Shown here: positions 45,061-53,620 of the stretch, piece by piece
Layout: each line of letters opens with the position of its first letter
How positions within the stretch are numbered: the first letter of the stretch is position 1
NCBI GenBank assembly: GCA_023229525.1
Contig: JALNZC010000016.1
Coordinates: forward strand, 21,563 to 85,562
Direction: 5' to 3'
Source: Bacteroidales bacterium
Lineage (GTDB): Bacteria > Bacteroidota > Bacteroidia > Bacteroidales > FEN-979
DNA length: 64,000 nucleotides
Notes under the pieces: generated by a model
What the model saw: the letters and a program-made list of their open reading frames with translations, nothing else
Databases searched by the model: none
What the model was told of the DNA's origin: nothing
Translations under genes and position numbers: made by a program

Positions 45061-47172
45061 ATGCCGACAAACACCGGGAATCTAACCAAGGTGAAAGAAA
45101 AACTTCCGATATTAAACCGCGATCTGAACTGGCTGTATTTTAATGGCCGTGTACTGCAGGAGGCTGCCGATGAGCGTAATCCACTGCTTGAGCGGCTGAG
45201 GTTCCTGGGTATTTTTTCCAACAATCGTGATGAGTTTTTCCGGGTACGTGTCGCAACCCTTAACCGGATGCTTAAGGTGGAACGGATGCCATATGATACT
45301 CCCATAAATCCCAAAAAAGCGCTAAAAGAGATCGGTGAACTGGTACAAATTCAGGAACACGAGTTCATGCAGGTTTACGGGAATATCGTCCACCAGCTCG
45401 GCAATCACAATATCTTTATTGTAAATGAGAACCAACTGACGGAAGAGCAGGGTCAATCTGTCCTTAAATATTTTCATGAACAGGTACGCGCTTACCTCTT
45501 TCCCATCATGATCAGCAGCCTGAAGGATATATCATCACTCCGCGATAAATCCATCTATCTGGCAGTAAAACTGGGGAGAAACGACAAGGCTCTGAAAGAG
45601 GATTATGCCCTCATCGAGGTACCTACCTCTACACTTTCGCGTTTTTTTATTCTCCCGTCCAATGGGGATAAGCGTTACATCATGCTGCTCGATGATGTTA
45701 TCCGCTATTGCTTGTCAGAAATCTTTTCCATTTTCGGATATAATTCCTTTTCTGCTTATACCGTGAAACTAACGCGCGATGCCGAAATCGATATCGACAC
45801 CGATGTTTCAAAGAGTTTTCTGGAGGTTATGAAAGAGAGCCTGAAACAGCGTAAAAGAGGTATCCCGGTCCGTTTTGTCTATGATAAATCGATCCCCGAC
45901 GACCTTTTAAAAATTATCACCAAACGGCTCGACATCACAAAGGATGATCCTATCCGTGGAGGAGGACGTTATCATAACTTCAAAGATTTCATGGGATTCC
46001 CGAACCTGGGACACCGTGAACTGGAAAACGGAACTTTTGTACCTTTAAAACACAAGGACTTACCTACGAACCGGAGTATATTATCGTCGATCCGGCAGAA
46101 AGATATCATGCTTCATTATCCTTATCAGTCGTTCCAATACATCATCGATCTGCTGCGGGAAGTTTCCATCGATCCGAAAGTACGTTCCATCAAGATGACC
46201 ATCTACCGTGCAGCGAAGAATTCAAACGTTATAAATGCACTGATTAATGCTGCAAGAAATGGCAAGTTCGTGACGGTTTTCATGGAATTGCAGGCCCGGT
46301 TCGACGAAGAAGCCAATATCTATTGGACAGGACGTTTGCGCGAAGAGGGAATAAAGGTGATCCATAGCATTCCCGGATTTAAAGTGCATTGCAAACTGAT
46401 GTTGATCCGGCGAAAAGAAAACAATACCAATTTCTATTACGCTTTTCTTGGAACCGGGAATTTCAATGAGGATACAGCCAAAGTTTACTCGGATATGAGT
46501 CTGCTCACCTGTAACCAGAAAATTTGTGCCGATGTGGATAATGCTTTTCACCTGATGGAGGAGAATTACCGTCCTTACAAATTCAAAACGTTGATTGTGG
46601 CGCCTTTCAGCATGCGTAATTTCTTTATCAAAATGCTGAGCAATGAAATTCAAAATGCAAAAAAAGGGAAAGAGGCATGGGCCATCATCAAGCTCAACAG
46701 CATTGTAGATGAAGTGATGGTCAGAAAACTATATAAGGCAAGCCAGGCCGGGGTAAAAATCAAACTGATCATCCGGGGAATCTGTACCCTCGTTCCCGGG
46801 ATTCCCGGTATCAGCGATAATATTGAGGCAATCAGCATTGTGGACCGCTTCCTGGAACATACACGGGTCATTGTATTTGCCAATGGCGGCGATAACCAGT
46901 ATTTTATTACCTCAGCCGATTGGATGATCCGGAACTTTGACAACAGGATAGAAGTTGCGACACCCATTTTCGACCCCGTGATCAAAGAACAGCTTAAATC
47001 GTTCCTGGAAATTCAACTGGCCGATAATGTAAAGGCACGGATAATCGGCCCCGGGAAAGCCAATCAATATAAACATTCTGACGGACCGGCCATCCGTTCA
47101 CAGGTGGAGGTTTACAAGTACCTGGAAGGACAAATGACGAAGGACGAGGGACGAGGGACGAGGGACGAATGA
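45061..47172 (+). CDS. ppk1: polyphosphate kinase 1
   Basis: Synthesises inorganic polyphosphate from ATP at the inner face of the membrane. The 703 residues show all four Ppk1 domains: the N-terminal LNRDLNWLYFNGRVLQEA, the phospholipase-D-like catalytic domains, and the autophosphorylated His (H443 in KVHCKLMLIRR). Other markers are FFRVRVATLNRM and FFIKMLSNEIQNAKKG. The last ~14 residues (GQMTKDEGRGTRDE) are encoded by a GACGAGG heptamer array and are absent from the normal family end, so the repeat has replaced or extended the original C-terminus. SixA-like upstream and a DivIC-like gene downstream. Confidence 0.96.
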   Translation: MPTNTGNLTKVKEKLPILNRDLNWLYFNGRVLQEAADERNPLLERLRFLGIFSNNRDEFFRVRVATLNRMLKVERMPYDTPINPKKALKEIGELVQIQEHEFMQVYGNIVHQLGNHNIFIVNENQLTEEQGQSVLKYFHEQVRAYLFPIMISSLKDISSLRDKSIYLAVKLGRNDKALKEDYALIEVPTSTLSRFFILPSNGDKRYIMLLDDVIRYCLSEIFSIFGYNSFSAYTVKLTRDAEIDIDTDVSKSFLEVMKESLKQRKRGIPVRFVYDKSIPDDLLKIITKRLDITKDDPIRGGGRYHNFKDFMGFPNLGHRELENGTFVPLKHKDLPTNRSILSSIRQKDIMLHYPYQSFQYIIDLLREVSIDPKVRSIKMTIYRAAKNSNVINALINAARNGKFVTVFMELQARFDEEANIYWTGRLREEGIKVIHSIPGFKVHCKLMLIRRKENNTNFYYAFLGTGNFNEDTAKVYSDMSLLTCNQKICADVDNAFHLMEENYRPYKFKTLIVAPFSMRNFFIKMLSNEIQNAKKGKEAWAIIKLNSIVDEVMVRKLYKASQAGVKIKLIIRGICTLVPGIPGISDNIEAISIVDRFLEHTRVIVFANGGDNQYFITSADWMIRNFDNRIEVATPIFDPVIKEQLKSFLEIQLADNVKARIIGPGKANQYKHSDGPAIRSQVEVYKYLEGQMTKDEGRGTRDE
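47133..47171 (+). repeat. GGACGAG heptamer array within the 3' end of ppk1
   Basis: GGACGAG-type units (GAAGGACGAGGGACGAGG and so on) are translated as the tail of Ppk1; the stop TGA follows the last unit immediately, and the next gene's ribosome-binding-like GAGGAG overlaps the stop. Confidence 0.88.
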
Positions 47173-47182
47173 GGAGTAAAAA

Positions 47183-47497
47183 GTGGTGATTTTAAAAAAA
47201 ATATTGGCGGTTCTGCTCAACAAATATTTCCTGACAACGGTGGCATTTATTGTATGGCTGGTATTTTTCGACAGCAATAACATGTTGACCCGTAACCGTT
47301 TACAGGAGAAACTTGACGGTTTGAATCAGGAAAAGCAATTTTACCTTGATGAGATCAGAAGAGATTCGACGCTGACCCATGATCTGATCAACGACAGTTC
47401 AGCGCTGGAAAAATTTGCCCGGGAAAAATATCTGATGAAAAAGGATAAGGAAGATCTTTTCCTGGTGATTGATACTACTGCGGATCGACATCCATAA
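47183..47497 (+). CDS. septum formation initiator family protein (FtsB/DivIC-like)
   Basis: A 104-residue single-pass membrane protein of the FtsB/DivIC family of cell-division proteins. A hydrophobic helix (about residues 10-29) is followed by a coiled coil (NRLQEKLDGLNQEKQFYLDEI) and the FAREKYLMKKDKEDLFLV segment, where the AREKYxM pattern is the family hallmark. Start is GTG at 47183 (a second GTG follows directly); a GAGGAG lies at 47171-47176. Its 3' end overlaps the convergent priA gene by 23 bases. Confidence 0.9.
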   Translation: MVILKKILAVLLNKYFLTTVAFIVWLVFFDSNNMLTRNRLQEKLDGLNQEKQFYLDEIRRDSTLTHDLINDSSALEKFAREKYLMKKDKEDLFLVIDTTADRHP

Positions 47498-49976
47498 GTA
47501 TTTTTACCGGTTTGAAAGCCGGTAATTTCTGAAAATCCCCCACTACTTCCGATAATTTTGATTTCATCACGTTGACGGAAGCCTCCCGCTCGATCTTGAT
47601 CAGGATATGCTTGATATAATAATTCATGATGCGTGAAACCACCGGAAATTCAGGACCAAGTACCCGTTTCCCGAAAGATTTTCGTAAAACTTTTCCCAGT
47701 TGATCAGCCGCCTTATTCAGAAATTCGGCATTCTTGTGTTTCAGTTTTAGCAAAACCAGGCGATTGTATGGCGGATACAGGAACTTTTTCCTCTCAGCCA
47801 ATTGCTGGTTATACATCATCAAATAGTCATGATTTACCACATCGCGGATAATCGGGTGGGTAGGATTGAAAGTTTGAATGATCACCTTACCCTGTTTGTA
47901 TTTCCGGCCCGACCGACCGCTTACCTGAGCCATCAGCTGAAATCCTCGTTCAGGTGCCCGGAAATCGGGATAATTGAGCATATTATCAGCATTGAGGATA
48001 CAGACTGTACTGACATTATCAAAATCGAGCCCCTTTGTTACCATTTGTGTTCCCACGAGAATGTCGATTTTCCGGTCTTCAAAATCGGAAATGATCTGTT
48101 GGTGAGAATGTTTGCTCCGGGCAGTGTCCAGGTCCATCCTGGCGATACGGGCTTTAGGGAAAATAAGTCCCAGTTCTTCCTCCACTTTTTCGGTGCCAAA
48201 ACCTTTCATTTTGATGGAAGTTCCCTGGCATTCCGGGCATTTCAAGGGTATTGAAGAGATGTAACCGCAGTAATGGCAGCGTAATTGGTTGTTTTTCTTA
48301 TGATAAACCAGCGTTACATCACAATTTATGCATGATGGCATCCAGTGGCAGATATCACATTCCAGCCGCAGTGAAAACCCCCGCCGGTTCTGGAATAGAA
48401 TAGCTTGCTCATGGTTTTCAAGAACGTTCCCGAGTTGATCGAGAAGAACCGATGTAAAATGACTCTTCATTTGACCCTTGTGTGTCTCTTCTCTGACATT
48501 TACCACCTGGATCTGTGGCATCTCCATATTCCCGTACCGTTCTGAGATTTCTACTTTTCCATATTTTCCCTGCTGGCAATTGAAATACGTTTCAATGGAA
48601 GGTGTCGCTGAACCCAGAAGGGTTTTGGCGCCATGCAACCGGGCCAGGAAAATAGCGGCATCGCGTCCGTTGTAGCGGGGCGCCGGATCCATTTGCTTAA
48701 AAGAGGAATCATGCTCTTCATCTACGATGACCAGACCAAGGTTGGAAAAAGGAAGAAAAATCGCCGAACGGGCTCCGAGAACGATATCATATTTTCTGTG
48801 AATCGCTTGCTCCTTATCACCCGCCGATAACACCGCATTCCAGATATCGACCCGTTCATTTTCATTGAAACGCGAATGATAAACACCGATACGGTTTCCG
48901 AAATATTTCTTTAACCGGTTGATGATCTGTGTGGTCAGCGCGATCTCAGGCAACAGGTATAAAACCTGTTTCCCCTGGTCAATCACTCCCTGTATCAGTT
49001 TGATATATAACTCCGTCTTACCACTTGAAGTAACCCCGTGCAAAAGCACAACCTCTTTCGACTGAAATGTTTCCTGTATTTGCCGGAGTGCAACCGCTTG
49101 TACTCCGGTTAATTCAATCTGGTCAATGGAGATGGTATTTTCATTCTCTCCGAAACGGCTGATTACCCGTTCTTCAAACTCAAAAACGTTTTTGCTCACC
49201 AGGATATCCAGCTGACCTGAAGTTCCTCCCGATTTTTTCAGCAGTTCAGCCTTGCTAACCGGTTTTATTTCATCCATACCGAATTGAGAAAGCCGTATAA
49301 AGGTCATCAATATCCCCAGTTGTTTTTTTGCCCGGCGTTCGAGTTGGTCGAACAGGGTTTTCATGGCCTCTTCGTTTCCGGAGAATTGGCCGGTCAACCG
49401 GACCATCTTTTCCTTCCTGGGTTTATATGGATTGTGCAATTCTTCTTCAACCAGGACAATTCCCTTTTCGATCATGGTTTTAATCACGGGGATAACCTTT
49501 TGCTGATCAAGAATCTTAGCGATGTCGGCAATAGCAATCGTTTTCCGGTGATGAAGAGCTTCGAGGAGAAGATGCTCTTTTTCGTTCAGGACCATGCCTT
49601 CTTCCCTGAAGTCGGGATTCATGGTAATTTTCGATTCACTGGCGAGCTTAAATGCTGATGGGAGCGCGGCGTTCATGACCTCGCCGGGGAAGCACATGTA
49701 ATATCCGGCTAACCAATCCCACAGGGTTCTCTGAACTGGGTTCACGATCGGGTTTTCATCCAACACAGAAAGGATATACTTTGGGATCCGGTCTTTCGGG
49801 GCATTTTCATGCACTTTGATAACAAGGGCAGTATAGATTCTTCGGGCGCCGAACTGGATCACCACGCGGATTCCCTCCCTGACCTGATCATTCAGGTCAA
49901 AAGGAACCCGGTAAGTGAAGGTTCCGCTTACCGGAAGTGGCAATAAAACATCGGTAAATAATGTGATCCGTTCCAT
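47475..49976 (-). CDS. priA: primosomal protein N' (replication restart helicase PriA)
   Basis: Superfamily 2 helicase that reloads the replisome at stalled forks. The 833 residues are longer than the ~730 of E. coli, as is common in Bacteroidota. Walker A is LLHGVTSSGKTELYI, Walker B is VIVDEEHDSSFKQ, and the zinc region has paired cysteines: CDICHW, CINCDV, CHYCGY and CPECQG. TQMVTKGLDFDNV and SGRSGR are late helicase motifs. The gene overlaps the divIC-like gene at its 3' end and is 20 bases after pfkA's stop on the same strand. Confidence 0.96.
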   Translation of the reverse strand: MERITLFTDVLLPLPVSGTFTYRVPFDLNDQVREGIRVVIQFGARRIYTALVIKVHENAPKDRIPKYILSVLDENPIVNPVQRTLWDWLAGYYMCFPGEVMNAALPSAFKLASESKITMNPDFREEGMVLNEKEHLLLEALHHRKTIAIADIAKILDQQKVIPVIKTMIEKGIVLVEEELHNPYKPRKEKMVRLTGQFSGNEEAMKTLFDQLERRAKKQLGILMTFIRLSQFGMDEIKPVSKAELLKKSGGTSGQLDILVSKNVFEFEERVISRFGENENTISIDQIELTGVQAVALRQIQETFQSKEVVLLHGVTSSGKTELYIKLIQGVIDQGKQVLYLLPEIALTTQIINRLKKYFGNRIGVYHSRFNENERVDIWNAVLSAGDKEQAIHRKYDIVLGARSAIFLPFSNLGLVIVDEEHDSSFKQMDPAPRYNGRDAAIFLARLHGAKTLLGSATPSIETYFNCQQGKYGKVEISERYGNMEMPQIQVVNVREETHKGQMKSHFTSVLLDQLGNVLENHEQAILFQNRRGFSLRLECDICHWMPSCINCDVTLVYHKKNNQLRCHYCGYISSIPLKCPECQGTSIKMKGFGTEKVEEELGLIFPKARIARMDLDTARSKHSHQQIISDFEDRKIDILVGTQMVTKGLDFDNVSTVCILNADNMLNYPDFRAPERGFQLMAQVSGRSGRKYKQGKVIIQTFNPTHPIIRDVVNHDYLMMYNQQLAERKKFLYPPYNRLVLLKLKHKNAEFLNKAADQLGKVLRKSFGKRVLGPEFPVVSRIMNYYIKHILIKIEREASVNVMKSKLSEVVGDFQKLPAFKPVKILMDVDPQ

Positions 49977-49996
49977 CCAAAGGAGAATTGACGCGG

Positions 49997-50977
49997 TTAG
50001 AGCGCCAGGATGCGCGACATTTCAAGCATGTCCTTATTGATGTCCTTGTGATGCTTTATGGCTTTATCAAAAGGTGTATAAACCACCTGTTTGTCTATTA
50101 TACCAGCCATCACTCCTCTGTTTCCTTCAAGCAAACCCCTGACCGCCAAAAATCCCAGAGAACTTGCCAATACCCGGTCGAAAGCGCTTGGAGAACCGCC
50201 CCGCTGAACATGACCGAGTATGGTTACCCTTGTATCGAGATCTGGGAGCTTTTCTTTCATTTTACGCGCAACTTCTATGGCGCCACCCATATCATCGCCT
50301 TCGGCCACGATGACGATGCCGGAAGTTTTGTTTTTACGCCAGTCGTGCCTAAGCAACCGTGCCAGATTATCAATGTAAGTGGTTGTTTCAGGTACCAAAA
50401 TAAATTCAGCGCCGCAGGCGATCCCGCTCCGGAGAGCAATAAAACCGGCATCGCGCCCCATCACTTCGATAAAAAACAGACGGTCATGGGAGGTGGCGGT
50501 ATCCCTGATTTTATCTGCGGCTTCAACGACAGTATTGATCGCCGTATCATAACCGATAGTGGCATCGGTGCCATAAAGGTCATTATCGATGGTTCCGGGT
50601 AACCCGATGATCGGAAAATTGAATTCCTTATCAAAAATGGAAGCGCCCGTAAAAGTTCCGTTTCCACCGATCGCAATCAGGGCATCTATTTTTCGTTCCA
50701 TCAGGTTCTGATAGGCTGTCAACCGGCCTTTATACTCCATAAACCTTTTACTCCGGGCTGTTTTCAGAATAGTTCCTCCCCGCTGGATGATGTTGGAAAC
50801 CGAATGACTGTACATCTGCTCGATCTGTCCGTCGATCATTCCTTCATAACCCCGGTATATTCCAAAAACATCGAGTCCGTTGAAAATAGCTGTCCTGACT
50901 ACCGCCCGGATGGCGGCATTCATCCCGGGAGAATCTCCCCCTGAGGTCATCACTCCTATTTTTTGAATTTGTGCCAT
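49997..50977 (-). CDS. pfkA: ATP-dependent 6-phosphofructokinase
   Basis: Phosphorylates fructose 6-phosphate in glycolysis. The 326 residues from ATG 50977 (MAQIQKIGV) match PfkA; the longer frame from 51001 adds eight residues not typical of the family. The ATP site GGDSPGMNAAIRAVVR, the catalytic GTIDNDLYGTDATIGYDTA (Asp of TIDND), MGRDAGFIALRSG and the effector-site GHVQRGGSPSAFDR are present. A glycine after the first GGDS pair suggests the ATP-using rather than PPi-using form. It lies between priA and the RNA methyltransferase gene. Confidence 0.95.
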   Translation of the reverse strand: MAQIQKIGVMTSGGDSPGMNAAIRAVVRTAIFNGLDVFGIYRGYEGMIDGQIEQMYSHSVSNIIQRGGTILKTARSKRFMEYKGRLTAYQNLMERKIDALIAIGGNGTFTGASIFDKEFNFPIIGLPGTIDNDLYGTDATIGYDTAINTVVEAADKIRDTATSHDRLFFIEVMGRDAGFIALRSGIACGAEFILVPETTTYIDNLARLLRHDWRKNKTSGIVIVAEGDDMGGAIEVARKMKEKLPDLDTRVTILGHVQRGGSPSAFDRVLASSLGFLAVRGLLEGNRGVMAGIIDKQVVYTPFDKAIKHHKDINKDMLEMSRILAL

Positions 50978-51042
50978 TCTTGTTGTCTTGATTAGCGTCA
51001 AAAGAAAAAAGAAATGTAAAAGTAACCAATCCGCACTTTATA

Positions 51043-52194
51043 TCAGGAACCTTTTTTCCCGGAATATACTTCAAATTTCACGAAGCGGCACTCCAGTGGT
51101 CCGTTGAATACGGTGATCTTGCGGGAAGGCCTCAGTCCGATAAATTTTATTGACTCAATATCTGAGGAGATAAACCAGGCATCATAACCGGAATATTTTC
51201 TTTTGAGGGTATCACCGATCATTTTGTAAAACGCCATTGCATCATCCAGTTTAATACGTTCATCATAAGGAGGATTGCATATGATAACTCCTTTTTCAAA
51301 AGGAGGAATTGATTCCTCGAAAGAAATTTCTTTCAGGATGATATCGTGCAGGAGACCGGTAAACCGGATATTTTCCTGGGCTGAAGCGATGGCGCGCCCG
51401 GCCCGGTCAGCGCCAAACAAATGAATCGTATTGGTTGAAATCAGTGCATTGGATTCCGATTTTACCTTATCCCAAAGACCGGCATCGAAATTCTTCCATT
51501 TCATAAACCCGAACTCATCCCGGAAATAACCGGCAGGGATTTGTTTCGCAAGCAGCGCTGCTTCAATAAGTAAAGTCCCCGAGCCGCACATGGGATCAAG
51601 CAATGGGGTTACGGTATCCCAGCCCGATAACAAAACCAATCCGGCAGCGAGTACCTCATTGATGGGTGCAGGGCCTGTGCTTTTACGATAACCGCGACGA
51701 TGGAGTGACTGACCGGATGAATCAAGCGAAACGGTACACAGGTCTTTAAAGAGGTGAACATTGATCCGCAGATCAGGATTTTCAATATCTACCGAAGGAC
51801 GTTTCCCGAGTTTATCCCTTAACCGGTCAACAATGGCATCCTTCGACTTTTGTGCGACAAACTGCGAATTGGTGAAAACGGTGTACGAAATCACAGCATC
51901 AATGGAGATGGTGTTTTCCGGATCAATAATCTCCTCCCATCCATATTCATAAAGCCGGTCGTAAAGATCTTTTTGCTCCAGGATTTCGAAGTGAAAAATG
52001 GGTTTAAGGATACGGAGGGCAGTGCGGCAACAGTAATTGGACCGGTAAAGGAGTTCCTGATCACCGGTGAAAGAAACAGCCCGGTTCAGTTTCATGATAT
52101 CGGTCGCGCCAAGGGATTCCAGGTCGGAGACCAGCACATTTTCGAGACCTGAGATAGTTTTTGCGATGATTGGAAAAGTACGTGGCGCCATCAT
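51043..52194 (-). CDS. THUMP-domain class I SAM-dependent RNA methyltransferase
   Basis: A 383-residue enzyme of the RlmL/YpsC/Trm14 group that methylates a guanine in rRNA or tRNA. An N-terminal THUMP domain (about 50-165) leads into a Rossmann fold with motif I DPMCGSGTLLIEAAL (200-214) and the catalytic motif CNPPYDERI (NPPY at 307-310). RGYRKSTGPAPINEVLAAGL is the linker typical of the RlmL N-terminal half. The exact target position cannot be assigned. A 66-base gap separates it from the pfkA start. Confidence 0.9.
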   Translation of the reverse strand: MMAPRTFPIIAKTISGLENVLVSDLESLGATDIMKLNRAVSFTGDQELLYRSNYCCRTALRILKPIFHFEILEQKDLYDRLYEYGWEEIIDPENTISIDAVISYTVFTNSQFVAQKSKDAIVDRLRDKLGKRPSVDIENPDLRINVHLFKDLCTVSLDSSGQSLHRRGYRKSTGPAPINEVLAAGLVLLSGWDTVTPLLDPMCGSGTLLIEAALLAKQIPAGYFRDEFGFMKWKNFDAGLWDKVKSESNALISTNTIHLFGADRAGRAIASAQENIRFTGLLHDIILKEISFEESIPPFEKGVIICNPPYDERIKLDDAMAFYKMIGDTLKRKYSGYDAWFISSDIESIKFIGLRPSRKITVFNGPLECRFVKFEVYSGKKGS

Positions 52195-52340
52195 TCGATT
52201 TGGTGATTGCTTTTGGTGGTGGGGCAGTAGCCTGTATGAATGAGAATTAATAAATTTAAACGGTTGTGTCTCGTGGAAAATTTAATGAGTTGCCATCGCC
52301 ACCTAAATGCAACCACCGATTTATGATAAGCAGGAGCTAT

Positions 52341-53453
52341 TTAGTTGATTTCATTAGATAAAGGTTCATCACTTTTTTTTGTTTTTTCTCCTTTTATTAA
52401 TCTTTCAGTCGCTTTAACTAATTGTTCAGAATAATTATAAATATCATCCAATTTGCTTATTTCAAATTTTATTTCCTTTTTATTCTCATCAATAAATCCA
52501 ATAAACTTTTTTTCACCATTAAACCAAAGTCTACAGATTGTTTGTCGTATTGAGTCATCCAGCAAAACACTAAAGAAGTTTTGAAAGTCTCTATAGTAAA
52601 TTCTGGTACTGTCAAATTTTGTTCTTAATATTGATTTGACAATAAAAAATCCTTCCAATTCTTCTTCTGTAGTTTCAACTTTATTTTCATCTTCTTTAGA
52701 TTGTTCTTCCTCCAACTTTACTTTTTCTGCATCTTTAACATTTTCTTTTTCTAAAGCTCCTTTAAGTCTATCGCTAATAATGTCGCTGATCAATTGATTT
52801 AAAGATTTTTTTACAATCTCGGTAAATTGTGTCATTACTTTTTCTGTAGCTTGACCAGAATAAACCTGGCGTACAAAAAACTTAACAAAATTTGGTGTTG
52901 GTTCATTAAGTTCATTTGACATTATACCTTTTATTTCATTTGAATATTTTAGTTCACTCGCTGAACTTACAATACTATTCAAATCAAAATATGATTTATG
53001 GAATTTTTTTAATTCAGAAACAAATTGTTCTTTCATATTTGTGAAGTCAAATTCCAAAAATGGCTTTTCATCCATTTTATTTGCTTCCATGAGGTCAGTG
53101 TAAAACCTGAATTGAATACCATTTGTTAAAAGACCAAATTTTGATCTTGTTGTGTGAAAATAGCGGAATAATTGGGAGTTGTGTACATCTAAGTTTTCAC
53201 CCCACCATTTACATTCAATCAATATTATAGGTTGACCGTCTTTCATAATCGCATAATCAACTTTTTCGCCTTTTTTTATTCCGATGTCTGCTGTAAACTC
53301 TGGAACCACCTCAAGTGGGTTGAATACATCATATCCAAGAGCTTGGATAAATGGCATGATAAAAGCATTTTTTGTTGCTTCTTCCGTCTGGATTTGGTCT
53401 TTGAGCCTTACAACTCTTTCACCAAGCTGTTTGATTTGATCCTTGAAGTCCAT
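52341..53453 (-). CDS. stand-alone type I restriction HsdR-N-type nuclease (PD-(D/E)xK)
   Basis: A 370-residue protein that resembles the N-terminal nuclease region of HsdR but has no helicase motors and no HsdM/HsdS partner beside it. The PD-(D/E)xK core is read as D66 (KVDYAIM) and E80-C81-K82 (ILIECKWW). TRSKFGLLTNGIQFRFYTDL follows, as in the family. A Glu/Lys-rich coiled stretch lies near 260-290. The upstream frame to 53576 is AT-rich and is not needed; ATG 53453 gives the family N-terminus. The gene is markedly AT-rich against its neighbours, suggesting horizontal transfer. A defence role is inferred. Confidence 0.8.
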   Translation of the reverse strand: MDFKDQIKQLGERVVRLKDQIQTEEATKNAFIMPFIQALGYDVFNPLEVVPEFTADIGIKKGEKVDYAIMKDGQPIILIECKWWGENLDVHNSQLFRYFHTTRSKFGLLTNGIQFRFYTDLMEANKMDEKPFLEFDFTNMKEQFVSELKKFHKSYFDLNSIVSSASELKYSNEIKGIMSNELNEPTPNFVKFFVRQVYSGQATEKVMTQFTEIVKKSLNQLISDIISDRLKGALEKENVKDAEKVKLEEEQSKEDENKVETTEEELEGFFIVKSILRTKFDSTRIYYRDFQNFFSVLLDDSIRQTICRLWFNGEKKFIGFIDENKKEIKFEISKLDDIYNYSEQLVKATERLIKGEKTKKSDEPLSNEIN

Positions 53454-53595
53454 GATTACTTTCTTAGATTTATAATTTGTTTTTAATTGCAATTGCTTAA
53501 AACGATCTGATAATTGCAGAATATCAGAGTATAAGAAATTTTTGATAAAGTTACGAATATTTAAAATGATCATCATTCCGGAAATACAGGTTTAT

Positions 53596-53603
53596 TATCT
53601 TTG
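53596..53603 (+). promoter_or_regulatory. candidate -7 box of the DUF5686 gene
   Basis: TATCTTTG matches TAnnTTTG, 17 bases before the start codon. No -33 element was found. Confidence 0.4.
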
Positions 53604-53620
53604 AAAAAAATCATGTCTTC

